DNA of 64,000 nt from Amoebidium appalachense (taxonomy: Eukaryota; Ichthyosporea). Shown here piece after piece: positions 15,276-42,998 of the stretch; positions within the stretch are counted from its first letter, which is position 1; each line of letters starts with the position of its first letter. The notes under the pieces were generated by a model. It saw only the letters and a program-made list of their open reading frames with translations. It had not been told where the DNA came from and ran no database searches. The position numbers were made by a program, and so were the translations under genes. The stretch lies in assembly GCA_963693365.1 (NCBI GenBank), contig CAVNZM010000004.1, forward strand, positions 12,648,001 to 12,712,000, given 5' to 3'.

Positions 15276-17060
15276 CTAGGTTGCAGGGATATAACGTGCC
15301 ACCGTGCACAACCCCCTCGCGTTGGCATGTTATTGATAACAAATACCCTGGCCTTTTTCTGATCAATGCATAAAATATGCACTAGCTTTTTTAGTACTAC
15401 TATCAACATGATTATCGTTAGACTTGTACTCTGTGTTACACTCCGGTTGCACGTTACTGATCTGCACCGCACCGCACTACTTTATTACGCATGTGTGTGT
15501 GCGCGCGCGTGCGTGTGTGCACGTGCGTGTGTGTGGGTGTGTGCACGCGTGTATAATGCATGTTTGTGTGTGTATATGTACAAATGTGTGTTTGTGTGTG
15601 TGCGGGCGCGTGTGTGTAACATATGCTGTGGACAGTCATTTGGTGTATGCAGAATCTAATGTTCAAGCCGACATGCATCCGACAGCACAATGCTTTCTAA
15701 TGATATGTTTGTGCTGTTTATGTGCCACATGTACACGTGGTTGACCATATGAGCAGTAGTACTAGTGTACATGTACAGTCGCGGAGCCGCGGTGGTCGGG
15801 CGATGGCTGGGCCACTGGGATGACATTACCAGATCGATCTGGGACAAAGTTTTTTAGGTGATCTGAATTTAAAAAAAGACACACACCTCATTGGCCCAAC
15901 GTTTTGTAAAATATATTATAAGAAAGAGGGGGGTATTGTGCGGTTTCATGTAAACATCTGTGCACTGCCCCACCACGTGTGTCATACGGTACTGTCGGTG
16001 CTGTGACTGAGATCTAGATGTGCACGTCCCCCCTACGTTTGACCATAACTTCGCGCAAACACATGGTCTATTTTGTTCATGCACGCACTCCTTGTTGGCA
16101 TACTACTACAATGTTCAAGACCATACAGTACAGTGCTGTACTGTACAATACTGAATGAACAACCCTTCCTCTCCCTCCCTACCCTCCCTCCCCAAGACCT
16201 CAGCCGAGGCCTTGCATGCCTCTCCGAGCTCCCTCCCCCCCGCGCCCCTCCCCCCACAGGACCCAATCGCCTGCGGCTATGCTTACGCTATCCCATTCTA
16301 AAAATCAACCAATGAAATAAAGCATTGAATAGTAAAACGGCAGTTAAATTATCTAAACCCCGACTTGATTTCCCAATGTCATGCGGCACTAATGTCGCTT
16401 TTGTGGGGCCATGAAGGCTTCTTTAGCCTCGTGACAATTCGCCCCCAGTGGCCCCCCAACCGCCAGTTTCAGCGTGATCGAGGCGAGACATGATTCCTCG
16501 GAAGCTTCTGGACATTCAGCTGCATATATTTTATGTTCATGTCATAAAGTGAAAACTATAAACAGCCTGACTTATTTGCGCAGTTGAATATTTCTGTACA
16601 TTGCTTCGCCGGCGCCGCTTGTCACCGGGTATGTGTGAAGCTTGTTTGTGTCGAAGCTACTGTAGATGGCCATCGGGCAGTCAAGGTTTGAGTCGTCATG
16701 AACTCAGCATTCGATTGGATGGCAGGCATGCAAATCCCTTGCGGTTTTGCTTGCGTTGTATCATTGGCTACTCGGTAATATAGTTCTTTGTACTAATTAG
16801 TTCCAGCTAAAAACCAATAGAAAGCATATGCTAAAAGCTAGATCTGCTACTATCAGCATGATAAAGAAGACTAGAGCTCCAAGTATAAATATGAAATGAC
16901 TCCCTTCTAAGCCTTCAGATTTACAATGCGATGCTGGAGTGACAGTGTTGGATAGAGGATCGAGGGAAATACACCCGTAGGGCAACTACATGTACCACAG
17001 ATTGTTACTATATTGTAAACGAAAATAAGCCACATGTAGTATAAGCCACATGTAGTATAG
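15276..17060. other. Gene-free region upstream of the MetX-like gene
   Basis: No supported gene. A TG/CG-alternating stretch lies at about 15489-15620. The final ~80 bp carry a small duplication (AAGCCACATGTAGTATA at about 17027 and 17043) just before the gene. Confidence 0.5.
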
Positions 17061-17088
17061 AGAACTTTCTTTGCGTAGTGTTGTGAGA

Positions 17089-18447
17089 ATGGCTCTTTTT
17101 TCTACCAGTGCAAGGATAGCGGTGCGCGGTGCACTTGCTGCAACACAACTGGGTGCTGCGAGTGTTACAGTATCCCGATTTGCATCCACAGTAGCTAGTA
17201 GAAGCAGGCCAGTAGACGCAAACAAGGTATCAAAACGTTTTGTCACAACCACAAACCCAGCTAAGTCAGCCGCACTAGCGTACGAGGAGGATGACACAGA
17301 CAGATCATATGATACAGCCGAGCCCACATTCAACAAACAACCGGGAAGCAAGGTTTGGACCTACCGCCAACCCTTTCTCCTGGAGTTGGGTGGTGTGCTT
17401 CCGGAAATGAACGTGTGCTACGAAACATGGGGCAAGCTGAATGCCGACGGGAACAACACAATTCTCTTGCATACAGGTCTATCGGCCCACACACACGCAG
17501 CCAGTAACGAGGCAAACCCCACTCCTGGTTGGTGGGAGAAATTTATCGGTCCGGGTTTGGCTTTGGACACGAACAAGTTTTTTATTGTGTGCTGCAACGT
17601 ATTAGGCTCCTGCTACGGCAGTACCGGCCCATCATCCATCAACCCATACACGCAAATACCGTATGGCACGGATTTCCCTGCTATTTCTGTGTACGACATG
17701 GTCCGTGCGCAGTTTCTTCTTCTGGACAATTTGGGGGTTAATTCACTGCACGCGTCAGTTGGTTCCTCACTGGGTGGCATGCAGTCGCTGGCCGCAGGTG
17801 CACTATTCAATGACCGGGTACGTCGGGTAGTTTCGATTTCAGCTGCTGCACGGTCACACCCAAGCAGTATTGCTCTGCGCTATGCGCAGCGCCAAGCGAT
17901 TGTGACCGACCCACATTGGCAGAATGGTCATTTCTACGGCACGGGGCGTTTCCCTGAGACAGGCATGAAGACAGCACGTTTGATTGGCACGATTAGCTAT
18001 CGCAGCGGCCCGGAGTGGGAGCTCCGATTTGGCAACAAGAAAAAGGCCGGTCAGCGCCCAGCCCACCAACGTCAATTCGGGCCGGAGTTTTTGATCGAGT
18101 CGTACCTGGATCACCAGGGTGAGAAGTTTGCTACGCGCTACGATCCCAACTCCCTTCTCTACATTTCCAAGGCCATGGATATGTTTGACATGGGCCGTGG
18201 TTTTCCCTCCTTGGAGGATGGGCTCGCGCACATCAAGGCCCCCACCCTCGTGCTTGGTGTGCAGTCTGATATCCTCTTCCCGGTGTTCCAACAGCGTGAA
18301 ATTGCACACACCCTGCGCAAGACTGGGAACCAGAGCGTTACGTATTATGAGTTGGATGCTATGTATGGTCATGACACATTCCTTCTGGATGTGAAGAACG
18401 TGGGATCTGCTTTGAAGGGTCATATGGAGCACGAGGTGTTTGAGTAG
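17089..18447 (+). CDS. MetX-family homoserine (or serine) O-acyltransferase, probably mitochondrial
   Basis: Intronless, 452 aa. Alpha/beta-hydrolase acyltransferase of the MetX/MET2 family, which acetylates L-homoserine with acetyl-CoA to feed methionine synthesis. Nucleophile elbow G225-S-S227-L-G-G, with Asp394 (QSDILFP) and His428 (MYGHDTF) in the expected triad places. Other family landmarks are TGPSSINP, the following PYGTDFP and YDMVRAQ. I start at the first ATG (17089). The first ~55 residues are rich in Ala, Ser, Thr and Arg and nearly free of acidic residues, typical of a mitochondrial transit peptide, so the length exceeds bacterial MetX (about 370-380 aa). Related serine O-acyl/succinyltransferases of fungi share these motifs, so the acceptor could be serine. 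Animals lack this pathway, so the gene informs the host's identity. Confidence 0.85.
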   Translation: MALFSTSARIAVRGALAATQLGAASVTVSRFASTVASRSRPVDANKVSKRFVTTTNPAKSAALAYEEDDTDRSYDTAEPTFNKQPGSKVWTYRQPFLLELGGVLPEMNVCYETWGKLNADGNNTILLHTGLSAHTHAASNEANPTPGWWEKFIGPGLALDTNKFFIVCCNVLGSCYGSTGPSSINPYTQIPYGTDFPAISVYDMVRAQFLLLDNLGVNSLHASVGSSLGGMQSLAAGALFNDRVRRVVSISAAARSHPSSIALRYAQRQAIVTDPHWQNGHFYGTGRFPETGMKTARLIGTISYRSGPEWELRFGNKKKAGQRPAHQRQFGPEFLIESYLDHQGEKFATRYDPNSLLYISKAMDMFDMGRGFPSLEDGLAHIKAPTLVLGVQSDILFPVFQQREIAHTLRKTGNQSVTYYELDAMYGHDTFLLDVKNVGSALKGHMEHEVFE

Positions 18448-20289
18448 GTACATGGGCAAGTACTTTTTTTTTTTTTTTTTTTTGTAATGCACGTTAATGA
18501 ATAGCAGGTAGACATGGCCTGTACGTATGTATGTCAGTTTACTTCAGGAGAATCATGATGTTGAACAGGCATTTTAGATATTTTAGATTGATGTTCAAGC
18601 TGTAAATATGAATCTTAGAATGAGAGAGCCTGCCTTGCAGGGATGCACGTGTTATCCGTATGTATGACAGTAAATTGCTCTTCATTGAGTTCATCTCAAC
18701 AAGGTTGCCGCATCCGTCTGCTGTGATGAAATGGTGTGTGTGTGGTGTTTGGGTACATGTCTCTAGCGCCTGTTCAAATTTTCATGTGAGAGAATGCATG
18801 CCATCGGGTCCATCACGTGCTCAAAGTGTGTGCCTGGTATATGAACGTGATTGGGATTCCTGTTTGCAACACATTGAGCACGTATGAGGCGCGTTGTGCA
18901 TGCTGAGTGTGTTCGTGTATGTGTATGTGTGTGTGTGGAGGGGGGAGGGGGATTCTTTATGTATGCGTCAGACACCTGAGCATTCTCAACGTCGTAATAC
19001 GAAAGGGGAGGAGTGTGTACATGTGTGCGTCTATGTATGTGTGGGATTCTTCGTGTATTGGCCACACCTGAGCATGCACAACGTCATACGAAAGGAGAGG
19101 AGCTCATGTCAAAACTTTGATCGTTCTCATGGCGATCACCAAGATAGACCTGTGGTCACGCAAGCTCTATGTTGCATTTTCCCTGTAATATCTTCTAGGT
19201 CTGTTAACCTGTGATAGGTTGTGTGTGGGTAGTTATCTGGCCTCTATGGCCAAGGCAATGGCCATGGGTGTGTGATCAACCTCCGAAGAGTGGCCTCAGT
19301 GATCACGATGTTCCCAACACAGCGGATCGCGAACTTAAAGTGTGATAATTCAGCTATAATGTATAGCTTGTTCCTGTTTTTTTTAACAAAAAAAGAAGAC
19401 GAAGAAGAAAGGAACGAAAAGAAAACAGAAATAAAGAAAGAAAGGGGGAATTAGAATAAAGAACAGCTAGAAGTCGATTTGATCACATCATCGGCTAGGG
19501 CCATGGAGCAGTCCTGCCCGTGCGCGTGTGCAGCCTTGAATAGAAGATGGACATCTTCCTGGTAGCTTGTTTCTTTAGCCCTCGCATGTATCAAACAAAC
19601 CTTACTATTAGGCATATCCTTTCAAAAGCATATTAGCTAGTACGAGGTTGCATATGTCATAGTGATGTGCTGGACTTCGTGTACGTTGCTGGCACTTTTG
19701 AAAGCGCCGTGCACGTGGAACACCGTGTACCATGTTCGGGGAGTGTTCGGACAGCTTGGCCCGCACCGGTCAACCCGGCTCGTTTACGTAAGGGCTTGTT
19801 CGGTCCGTAACCTGATTGGCCGGGAAAGGGCGCCCTTTCAAAACGTAACCGTTTGAACCAGCTGGGCACAACGGCCCTGCGTTTTTCTTCGTTTACTCAA
19901 CCTGAGGTGCTGAGGTTTGCGATTTCGTTGTTAAGTTTAGCTCTTTCTTGTATAGTTTTTTTATATCATATATGTTGCCCGTGCCTGTCAACCGATTCAA
20001 CGTCGCGTCTGACATCTCGTTAATGAATCACACCAATCCATTAAACCTTACTCCTTTAGCTCCCAAAGCCAAAAATATCCGGAACTTCTTTTCGTTAGAA
20101 TATTTTTTGCCAGAAGATACATGCCTGCGCACTTGCCTACCACATAGTAGAGGTTTTCAACTTAGGTTCATGCTCAAAGGTACCCATGTGTTTTTAGACT
20201 AAAGTATAACACTCTCCCGGACGAAGGTAACAGCTCTGCACGGATACACCAGCTATTTTTAGTTAGTTGATCATATTTAAACCAGGAAG
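18448..20289. other. Gene-free region with a local tandem duplication
   Basis: No supported gene. A 22-T run follows the MetX stop. Segments at about 18951-19020 and 19046-19103 are diverged copies (CACCTGAGCAT ... ATACGAAAGG). A purine-rich stretch lies at 19382-19450. Confidence 0.5.
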
Positions 20290-24840
<4,551 letters not shown>

Positions 24841-26090
24841 GGATATGTCGTGACGTGTACTTAAAAATGACATTTTAGCCGATGGGGAAAAGGTGCCCAG
24901 CCATGATGAAAACGCGTTGTTGCCAGTGCCAGTTCAAAGGGCGCTTGTTTCTCAACTCTTGTGTGTTCTCATCTCATGGGGATCAATGAACACTTAGAAG
25001 TTGTTCCGTCTAGCCAAAGTTAAAAAAACCCTGGGGCCCGGTGTTCCTTTAGGTTTGGATTTTGTGGCTTCGACTTCGAATTTATTTTTGTAAGGTGTGG
25101 ATTTTGAAGCCCTTCGGGGGGTGGGCGGGAAGGGGGGGGGGGGGGGATCGTCGTTGTCCCGGTTATCAGAGCACCTAATAAACATATTGATATTCACGAG
25201 ACGTCGAATGGCTATGTGGCTTTCCCTGAAATCTGTACTCGAGGAAAGAAAAACAACAAAGTAATTATCTGATCGATAGACATGATACTGCACTTGAGTT
25301 TCTCTAGTTGCACGAGTAAAAGGGGTCTGGAACGGGCAGTACTATTGCACGTACGGAATCTAGGCATAGCTAGCTATGCCGCTAATCATTGCTGCATGTA
25401 TCCTCATCCTACCACATGCCATGGGATGATGTATCCAGATCCATGTGGCGCGCCAGCTCCTGCATGATTGATGACAGGCAAGTATTCTGACTGACGTGAA
25501 GACAACTACGTGTACCTGTGACTGGCTGTAGCCAAAAGCAATTGTTGTGTCAGTAGATCTAGAGCTAATACACTTGAGAGTACATAGCTGTCGACTCAGC
25601 CGGCGGAGACTCTATTGTACGTACCTGGCCGGGCCCGGACGGAGTCAGCCAAAAGAGGCTCTCAGTGCAGTCTGCACAGTATATTACCAAGAATAACCAT
25701 AATAACCATAAATAGCAACACACGGATTGTTATGATTGGTACCACAATGTAGCCAATCGCACTGGCGGCGTATCTGCTTTTGGCGACTACACCCCGATTG
25801 GATGAAAAGTTATCTTACTAATATCACGTGCGCTATAAACCTAATAAGATTGGCTATGTATCAAGGGTGACCATTTCCTGTGTCGACTTGTTGCGACATG
25901 CGTGACTCGTCACTTATCTCACTCGGAGCCGAGTCAAATTGTTTACGTCGGTGCTTGTTTTGTCTTTTTTTTTTTTTTTTTTTTTTTTTTTTCCTCGGAG
26001 CATTTTCCACTCTCTTCGCAGCATGCATAGATAATAGTGGGAAGAAAGTAAATAGAATTTTCCTCTCGGTGGTAAAACTAGCAAACAAAA
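24841..26090. other. Gene-free region
   Basis: No supported gene. One G tract at about 25132-25147 and a T run at about 25968-25992. The last ~250 bp are presumably the promoter of the gene at 26091 (GCTATAAACC at about 25831). Confidence 0.5.
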
Positions 26091-36795
<10,705 letters not shown>

Positions 36796-38800
36796 TGGCT
36801 AAATTAGACCTGTTATCATGAGGCTCAGGCAGGTTTCAGGTGGTGGTTTTTTTTTCTTTTCTTTTTTGATTGGGTAGCAGTGTGGGGTGCACGAAAGTGG
36901 ATAGCGCGCGCGTGTGTGGACTGTTATATTGCAGGAAGTGGGAGGTATTGTGCAGGGCTGGCCAGTTGCGTATGCAATATGGTGTGGGACCGGATCTCCT
37001 CACCTTTTGGTTGGCAGCATTTGGGTCTTTTTAGCTGCTCGCTTTTGATGGCAAAGTGCAGGCGTAACACGAATATAATTTAGTCACACACTTAACCTGT
37101 GCATACATGCATCAATCCGCCATGGTTATACCAGGGCCTGGAAAACTCCCTAGAATCTCTGTATATGTAGATGCGGTCTACTGATGTGGCAAGAATGTGG
37201 TGAATGGAGGTGTCACTTCTGTCTGTAGACCTGCTTGTATAGACCTTCGGGTCGTATTTGTGTTGGCTACTGCGGAGTGGTGCTGTTTCAGTGGGGTAGT
37301 GGCTCCGTGCAATACAAGGTGTTGTCCCCAGCCGGATGACTGGTAAATGTTCCACGGTTGCTTTTTGCTGCTGTTTGTACACAATGTACATGTACCATCA
37401 TGGCCTGCTCACAGCATAAAATGCTGTGCACATGTGCAAGTATACGTAAAATTTGGACGTGCATGTCCTATGGCACCGTGTGCGCGTACGTGGGTGTGTG
37501 TGGCAGCACGGCAGAGACTCAGTGATCATAGCCGTATAAATCTAGATCTATCGGTGCCCAATTCGAACTGCTGTCCCACGTACACCAGGCAATTGCCAAG
37601 TTGCAAAGTACGTACGATGTTTTTCTTTGTGTGTGGGTGTCACGGGTGGGTGGGTGGAGAGGGGGTGGGGGGAGAAGGGGAGGCACAGCGGTACATGGCT
37701 GACAAGGTGCGCCTCAACATACAGTAAGGTGCAAGAACTACAGTATATCCATGCCATGGTACTGTTGTATCCTTCGCTGCAGATATCACCTGATAGCCAC
37801 ACTCACACCATAGGCAAGGCAGCAGCATGCAAACACTCATATGCACAACCTCTTACTATAGGCACTTGGGTAATTTCGGGTCATACATTTTATGTGCACA
37901 CAGTCGTTCTTACCAGGTCCGGCCCAGCGTCAGGACGTGCATCCGTCCACATACTCAGTACGCCAAAAAGAAACATGCTGACAACCTCTCACAGCATGCC
38001 AACACAAGGAAAAAGGACGAAAACAAGTCGGTATCATCACAGTGACACAGCTACTTCGAACACATTCACCCGAACACCACCTGAAGTGCTGGTAAATCAA
38101 AGCACACTCGCCCACAGCATGTTTCCGAATTCATACAGATTTCACAACAAAAACGACATTCCATACACAAAATTTAAGGCCACTATGTTTTTCGAACGCG
38201 AATCCTTGGTTTTATCCCCACCACATGATGTCGAATTTCGTATAACACGGCAACTTTTTTTTCGTGTTTTTCTCTATTTTGGGGTGTGATTGTGGTGGTG
38301 GTGGTAGTGGTGGTGGTAGTAAGTTCTTATTTTTCTCAAACAGAATCATTTACGTTCCCTACTGATATTAACAATAAAGAAGATATTAACAATAAAGAAA
38401 AGTAAAAAAGTACGCCCCAAGAATGTTCGTGTGAATGTACATGTTTCGTGTTCGCGCGTGTATTTTTCACAAAGCGTGTGTGCATATTACGGAGCCACAA
38501 AACAATCAACATACGGAAAAAACTGTGCTGAAAAGCGTGCTCCCGTGGGTGCAGCAGGCCAACACTCAACCATACACTCCTCAGCACATGTCTGTGAAAA
38601 GAAGAAAGAGGCTATGTTAGTCAGTGAACCCAAGTGCATCATAACGATCGAAAGAATACCATTAGGAACAAAACGGTGCCCAAAAAAACTTCAATCGTGA
38701 ATCTCCAGCAGCAATGTATTCAAGCAGGCAATAAGTTGTTTCATATCTTCTTAACGTGACCGATTCTATTTATCATACTTAACATCCTACACACCTAAAC
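36796..38800. other. Gene-free region between the PRAS40-like gene and Akirin
   Basis: No supported gene on either strand. A duplicated GATATTAACAATAAAGAA lies at about 38362-38400. The missing last Akirin exon may lie in the right part. Confidence 0.45.
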
Positions 38801-38941
38801 CTTAGAGCAGGTAGCCGGGGCGGAAGCACGTAAAGGAAAATGAACCGATGTGTGTCGTGTATGAATACGTGTGCGCGCGCTTGTGCACACACACATAGGG
38901 GTCTCTCTGCCTGTGTGTTAAGAGTATGGGGGCAAACGTAC

Positions 38942-39793
38942 AGTGCAGGTCGTCACCCTGGTGACTGAAACGGTGGATGTGGTCCTCATTGAACTTTGCA
39001 AACGCATTGAACTGCTCCGTCAGCTTCTCAGACAGCAGCCGGTCATACAGCGCCCTCATGGATGCATCCTTCTCCTCAAGGGCGTGGCTGACGATAGACC
39101 GCACCTGGTCGAGGGTGAACAGAACCTCCCCACCAAGGTCCCGAGGAGGGGAGGGAAGGCCGTGATACTGTAACGACGGAGAAGACGGGGCTCCCATATA
39201 ACTGTCGTGGCGAGCACGCTTGGCTGCAAGGAAGCGAAGCAATGTTAATTTGAAAAAGAATCAAGAAGAGGGCTACAAGCAAAAAAACACTGGCCCACTC
39301 GACAACCTTGTGTTCAACAAAGGTGTAGGCTTAACTTTCTTGCCCAAGTTTCTTGTATAGAGGAGAAAGGAGAGAACAGGCTGCAACCGCTACACCAAGG
39401 CTATCCCAGAAGCAGCTAAACCCATAAACACACCAAAAAATGTGGATTGCCCACAAAATCCTAAAAGAAAAAACAAGCCCTTGTTACAGCCTCCTCTTCA
39501 ACGTAATTTCAACCAGAAAGAAAGAAGGAAAAAACCAGGGGACAGTTACCATAAGGAGTGGTGGGGATGTTCTCGTCGTCGTCCACAACACGTTCATTCT
39601 GTCCAGAAGATGAAACGTGCTGCTGGTGTGTGTGTGACTGCGGGTTGGTTCTCATCTGAAGAGGAGGGGATAGACGCACTCTCTTTGAAAAGGAGGATGT
39701 GCGGCAGCTTGGAGAGGAACGGTGGGAGGGCGACACTGGACCTTCCAAAAAGGAGTCCAGGTCACGCTTGGCTGAAAGTGCTGCCACCGACAT
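38942..39793 (-). CDS. Akirin homologue (nuclear transcription cofactor), C-terminus unresolved
   Basis: Exon 1 is 39550-39793 and exon 2 starts at 39223; the GT-AG junction joins in phase. The start MSVAALSAKRDLDSFLEGP parallels the Akirin N-terminal LKRTLDF block, with basic, NLS-like KRVRLSPP after it. Exon 2 holds the diagnostic C-terminal helix: LFTLDQVRSIVSHALEEK, then LSEKLTEQFNAFAKFNEDHI, matching the Akirin 'LFT..QV...C..LL.E' and 'KLAEQYD.FVKF..DQI' pattern. Akirins are small nuclear adaptors linking transcription factors to chromatin remodelling and the proteasome. About 175 residues are seen against 190-200 in animals. The usual SYVS tail is not in this frame. Exon 2 probably ends at a GT near 38941 (or 38956) with a last small exon not found; unspliced, the frame would stop at 38802. 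Confidence 0.75.
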
Positions 39794-39845
39794 GTTTAAA
39801 GTGTGCGAAGTAAATGGAGGCGTTAACTAGATTATTAGAAGACCT

Positions 39846-40537
39846 TATAAAAAGAAAATAAGCAGGACAAAGGTGCGATTATCACGTTAAGGGTTATGTG
39901 TGCATAAGGGCAACAGGTGAACGAGGTTTCACGGCTTTATAAATCTTGGGGAAAGAGAACAAGGTTGCAAAACATAGCTCACGTATAACTTTAAAAGCTA
40001 CACACTAAAGCCGTGAAAGCCTCCTTAAAGCTCCACCCTTCAGTTCTCTTCCTTTACATGTAGGTCTTGTAATAATAAGCGAGAACAAAACTTTGAGGTG
40101 AAGTGAACGTGTGAACAGTGACGGCGATGCGCCACGATTGATCAAGGCCTCCTAACTTGATATAGGCCTTGCGATTGATCCAACTACCCCAGTGGGAGAT
40201 AGTGATTTGCTTCGCTCAACCCGAATCGATGTTGCTCTTTTTTTCGGGTCGATCTTATGCTCGTGATGTAGTCCACTCACAGTCCAACAGTCCAATATAT
40301 GTGCGGGATGATACCAACTTAATGGTCAGGAAAGAGTGTAATAGAAATAAAATCATAAATACAAGAGTCAATGTACATAATTTAAATTATGTACATTTGG
40401 TGCAGAGCCGAGAGCTCATACAGCTTGATCGATTCGGGTAGTATCTCACGATCTTGACCCGAGCACATGCTTCAAATCCTCCGCCAGGGTTGGCCCGTTC
40501 AACTTCCGGGAACGAGCTTGTGAGTCACGGTTGTTGG

Positions 40538-40539
<2 letters not shown>
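39846..40539. other. Gene-free AT-leaning region
   Basis: CTTTTTATAAGG on the minus strand at about 39842-39853 may be the Akirin TATA box. Nothing else is supported. Confidence 0.4.

Positions 40540-40603
<64 letters not shown>
40540..40603. repeat. (TA)n microsatellite, 32 units
   Basis: Pure TA dinucleotide over 64 bp. Confidence 0.97.
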
Positions 40604-40606
<3 letters not shown>

Positions 40607-40789
40607 GATTTTCTAGCGATCAGCGAGTAAAAGTGGTCTAATTGGACGGTGTTCTTGTAACCCCTCCCTTCTCAACCCCCCCCCCCCCCCCCCACGTGCA
40701 CACACACACACACACGCACTCACCCCTTCCCCTTCCGCCCTTTTCCCACCCAATTGTACACCCGAGAAAAATTCAAAAATCAAAGCACC

Positions 40790-41276
40790 TCACTCCCAAT
40801 GAACACCCAGATGCTTGGGAACCAAGGCCTCAGCGAGTCCCAGCTGCAGAATGGCTGTACCCCAAAAGAACACGTGAAGGCCCAAGCTTTGCCCTAGGCC
40901 TGTCGAAACTTTCAACTATTCCTTCCTATGAGCACCACAAAGTTTCACTCAATTCATGTGTGCCTTGGCTCATTTTTTTGTGGCTCATTTCTTTGTGTTG
41001 TGTAGTGTACGTGGCAACCACGGAATAGAGCCGTGTGTGTAGACGGTACCGGTGTGGGCCCCTGGCGGTTGGCTGCAAATAAAGTATATTGATATGCATA
41101 CTGTTAAAAAAGTGCCAAATTATACTCGTTATAAAAGGTGAACTTCACAGCTGGTGCTTTCGTACCACAATCAGGCGGTTTACACCACCATTGGCGCCCT
41201 TCATAAAATTCTTGGGAGATGGCGAAACACAGCCCCCCCCCGCCCCCCCCTCCCCCTCCCCTCCCCTCCCCCTCCT

Positions 41277-41309
<33 letters not shown>

Positions 41310-41480
41310 CCCCCAGCGGCAACATCATCACCAACACCCATCCAACCAACGTTAACCGTGACCCACACACAGACACACAGTCAAGAATGTGCGAGGTTGC
41401 ACAGGCCAGCCAAGAGCATGCACGTGATATCATGATCGAGTTGCCAGTCTGCAACAAGGGCTCGCACCTTCGTGAATAAT
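40790..41480 (+). other. Two possible exons of an unrecognised gene
   Basis: Coding-like sequence at about 40790-40945 (EWLYPKRTREGPSFALGLSK in frame) and 41311-41479 (CEVAQASQEHARDIMIEL, ending at TAA) flanks a C tract that has an AG-ending boundary. A reverse-complement-free AATAAA is not seen after the stop. I could not connect the pieces into a complete gene. Confidence 0.2.
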
Positions 41481-42124
41481 ATGTAACTAGCTTTATTCAA
41501 GATTGTGCAAGAATAATTGCCAAGATCTACCTGTGGCCCCTGATTAGAAAGAAGGGTTCAGATGGTTTCTTGGCCCTGAGCACACAAGCGCATCGCTAGT
41601 CCTAGTATTGGAGTGTCCTGGCCTAGCTATGTGTGAAGTCCACATGTACAGTGTTTGTGGGAACACGGTGTGCAAGTAGGCACCCACAGAGCACGTACAG
41701 GTTTGGGACTTTTGAACTCGGAAACCCATGCAGAAGATGAAGCGAAGTGTTTTTCTTTTCAAGGACCGTGACAAAGAAAAAAAATAAATAAATAAAAATG
41801 ACAGACCGCAGCCACGGGAGTCCAAAAGTCTGATCATCATGTAGACTCGAAGCGTATGCGTAGATCTCTGTCTCTACATCCCCTTACAAGCCTGCAAATG
41901 AGACGTTTCCTGTCGACAACTCTGTCCTCGGCAGATCATTTGAGCGCATTGAATAGCTTTTAAAGACTAATCGACTGTTTTAGCCTTATCGATTGGAGCA
42001 CAGCGGTCCGATCACGGCCGTCTAGCTGTTTCTACAATAGATGGCCGTGGGTCCGATTCATGTAATCCGATTGCTTCCGCAATTCTGTGCCCTGAAGGAC
42101 TTAACGGTTTTAATGTCAGTGCGT

Positions 42125-42209
42125 GATTGGCGTATAGGGCTGGTGATGCGCATGCAATTCTTCCGATGCGTAAGAATTGCATGCGCATCACCAGCCCTAT
42201 ACGCCAATC
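42125..42209. repeat. Perfect inverted repeat: 38-bp arms, 9-nt loop
   Basis: 42125-42162 is the exact reverse complement of 42172-42209; the loop is CCGATGCGT at 42163-42171. The arms have ordinary base composition, so this is not a simple repeat. It is followed at once by a retroelement-derived fragment (42214-42250). Confidence 0.95.
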
Positions 42210-42213
42210 TAAC

Positions 42214-42250
42214 GTATTAGAACCGGAGGTTATTGGCGGTTTTATTCTCT
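42214..42250 (-). repeat. 37-bp fragment shared with the retroelement at 43.8 kb
   Basis: Exact reverse complement of 43812-43848, which lies in the C-terminal region of the broken non-LTR element. Suggests a scrap of a second copy. Confidence 0.85.
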
Positions 42251-42904
42251 GGGGTTTACACACTTTTTATTGCGTGGACACTGCCGGAGGCCCAGCCACA
42301 TTCGACGGCCTACTGCGTTTTCCAGCACAGCCAATCAAATGCAGCCAGTGACATATGTACATGCTAGGCAACAATGAGCGCCATCGTAGTATATCGCAAA
42401 GAAGGCGTCCTCCTTCTTTCTATATTTGGTAATACAAGTCTATACAGAGAGAAATATACCGTTATGGCCCTCTACAAGTAATGGCCACGTGCTAATACAC
42501 TCTCTCCCTTTGTGATCGATATCTCTTCTGAGCGCGAGCTCAGAGCCCTGTTCGATCGATTATCGAGCCAAGATGACATCACAATGACGTACATTCCATT
42601 GTTCGCAAAACCCAGTCATCTTAGAATTCGAATTTCCCAATAAGTCTAATTAGATCGTGCCGGAGATGATTTTGAATATTTTCGAATGTAAATATATTTA
42701 TATATAAGTCGTCCTTATCCTGGTGATATGAGATGCCATGACCTGAGAGATAATTTAGAATATTGTATTATTCTTATCAGTGCCAAGCTTCGTCATCTTC
42801 TTCTTAGAATATTCCTGATTCTTCTTAGTGTAACTTTTAGTGTAACCTTCTTGCACGTTGGTGCGAACTCAATTTCTATTGGCTATCGTAATCTATGCCC
42901 CGAG

Positions 42905-42912
42905 TATATAAA
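42905..42912 (+). promoter_or_regulatory. TATA box upstream of a very small ORF
   Basis: TATATAAA, 87 bp upstream of the ATG at 42999. The leader contains TCAGTC-type short repeats. Confidence 0.4.
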
Positions 42913-42998
42913 TCGCCACATGCATTCAGTCATTCAGTCCAGTCCAGTCAACTTGATCAGTCAGTCCGAGTCACAGCCAGCCAAGTTCCTCTACCCCC

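Noticed and set aside
19948-20202. 84-aa frame before the gene at 20290
   Set aside because: No recognised motif and no clear promoter or terminator; left unannotated.
38401-38700. Small plus-strand frame downstream of Akirin
   Set aside because: No promoter, splice support or recognisable motif; composition is AT-rich intergenic.
40540-40603. Telomere or centromere signal at the (TA)n tract
   Set aside because: A simple 64-bp dinucleotide repeat with no other satellite or telomere-type repeat nearby.
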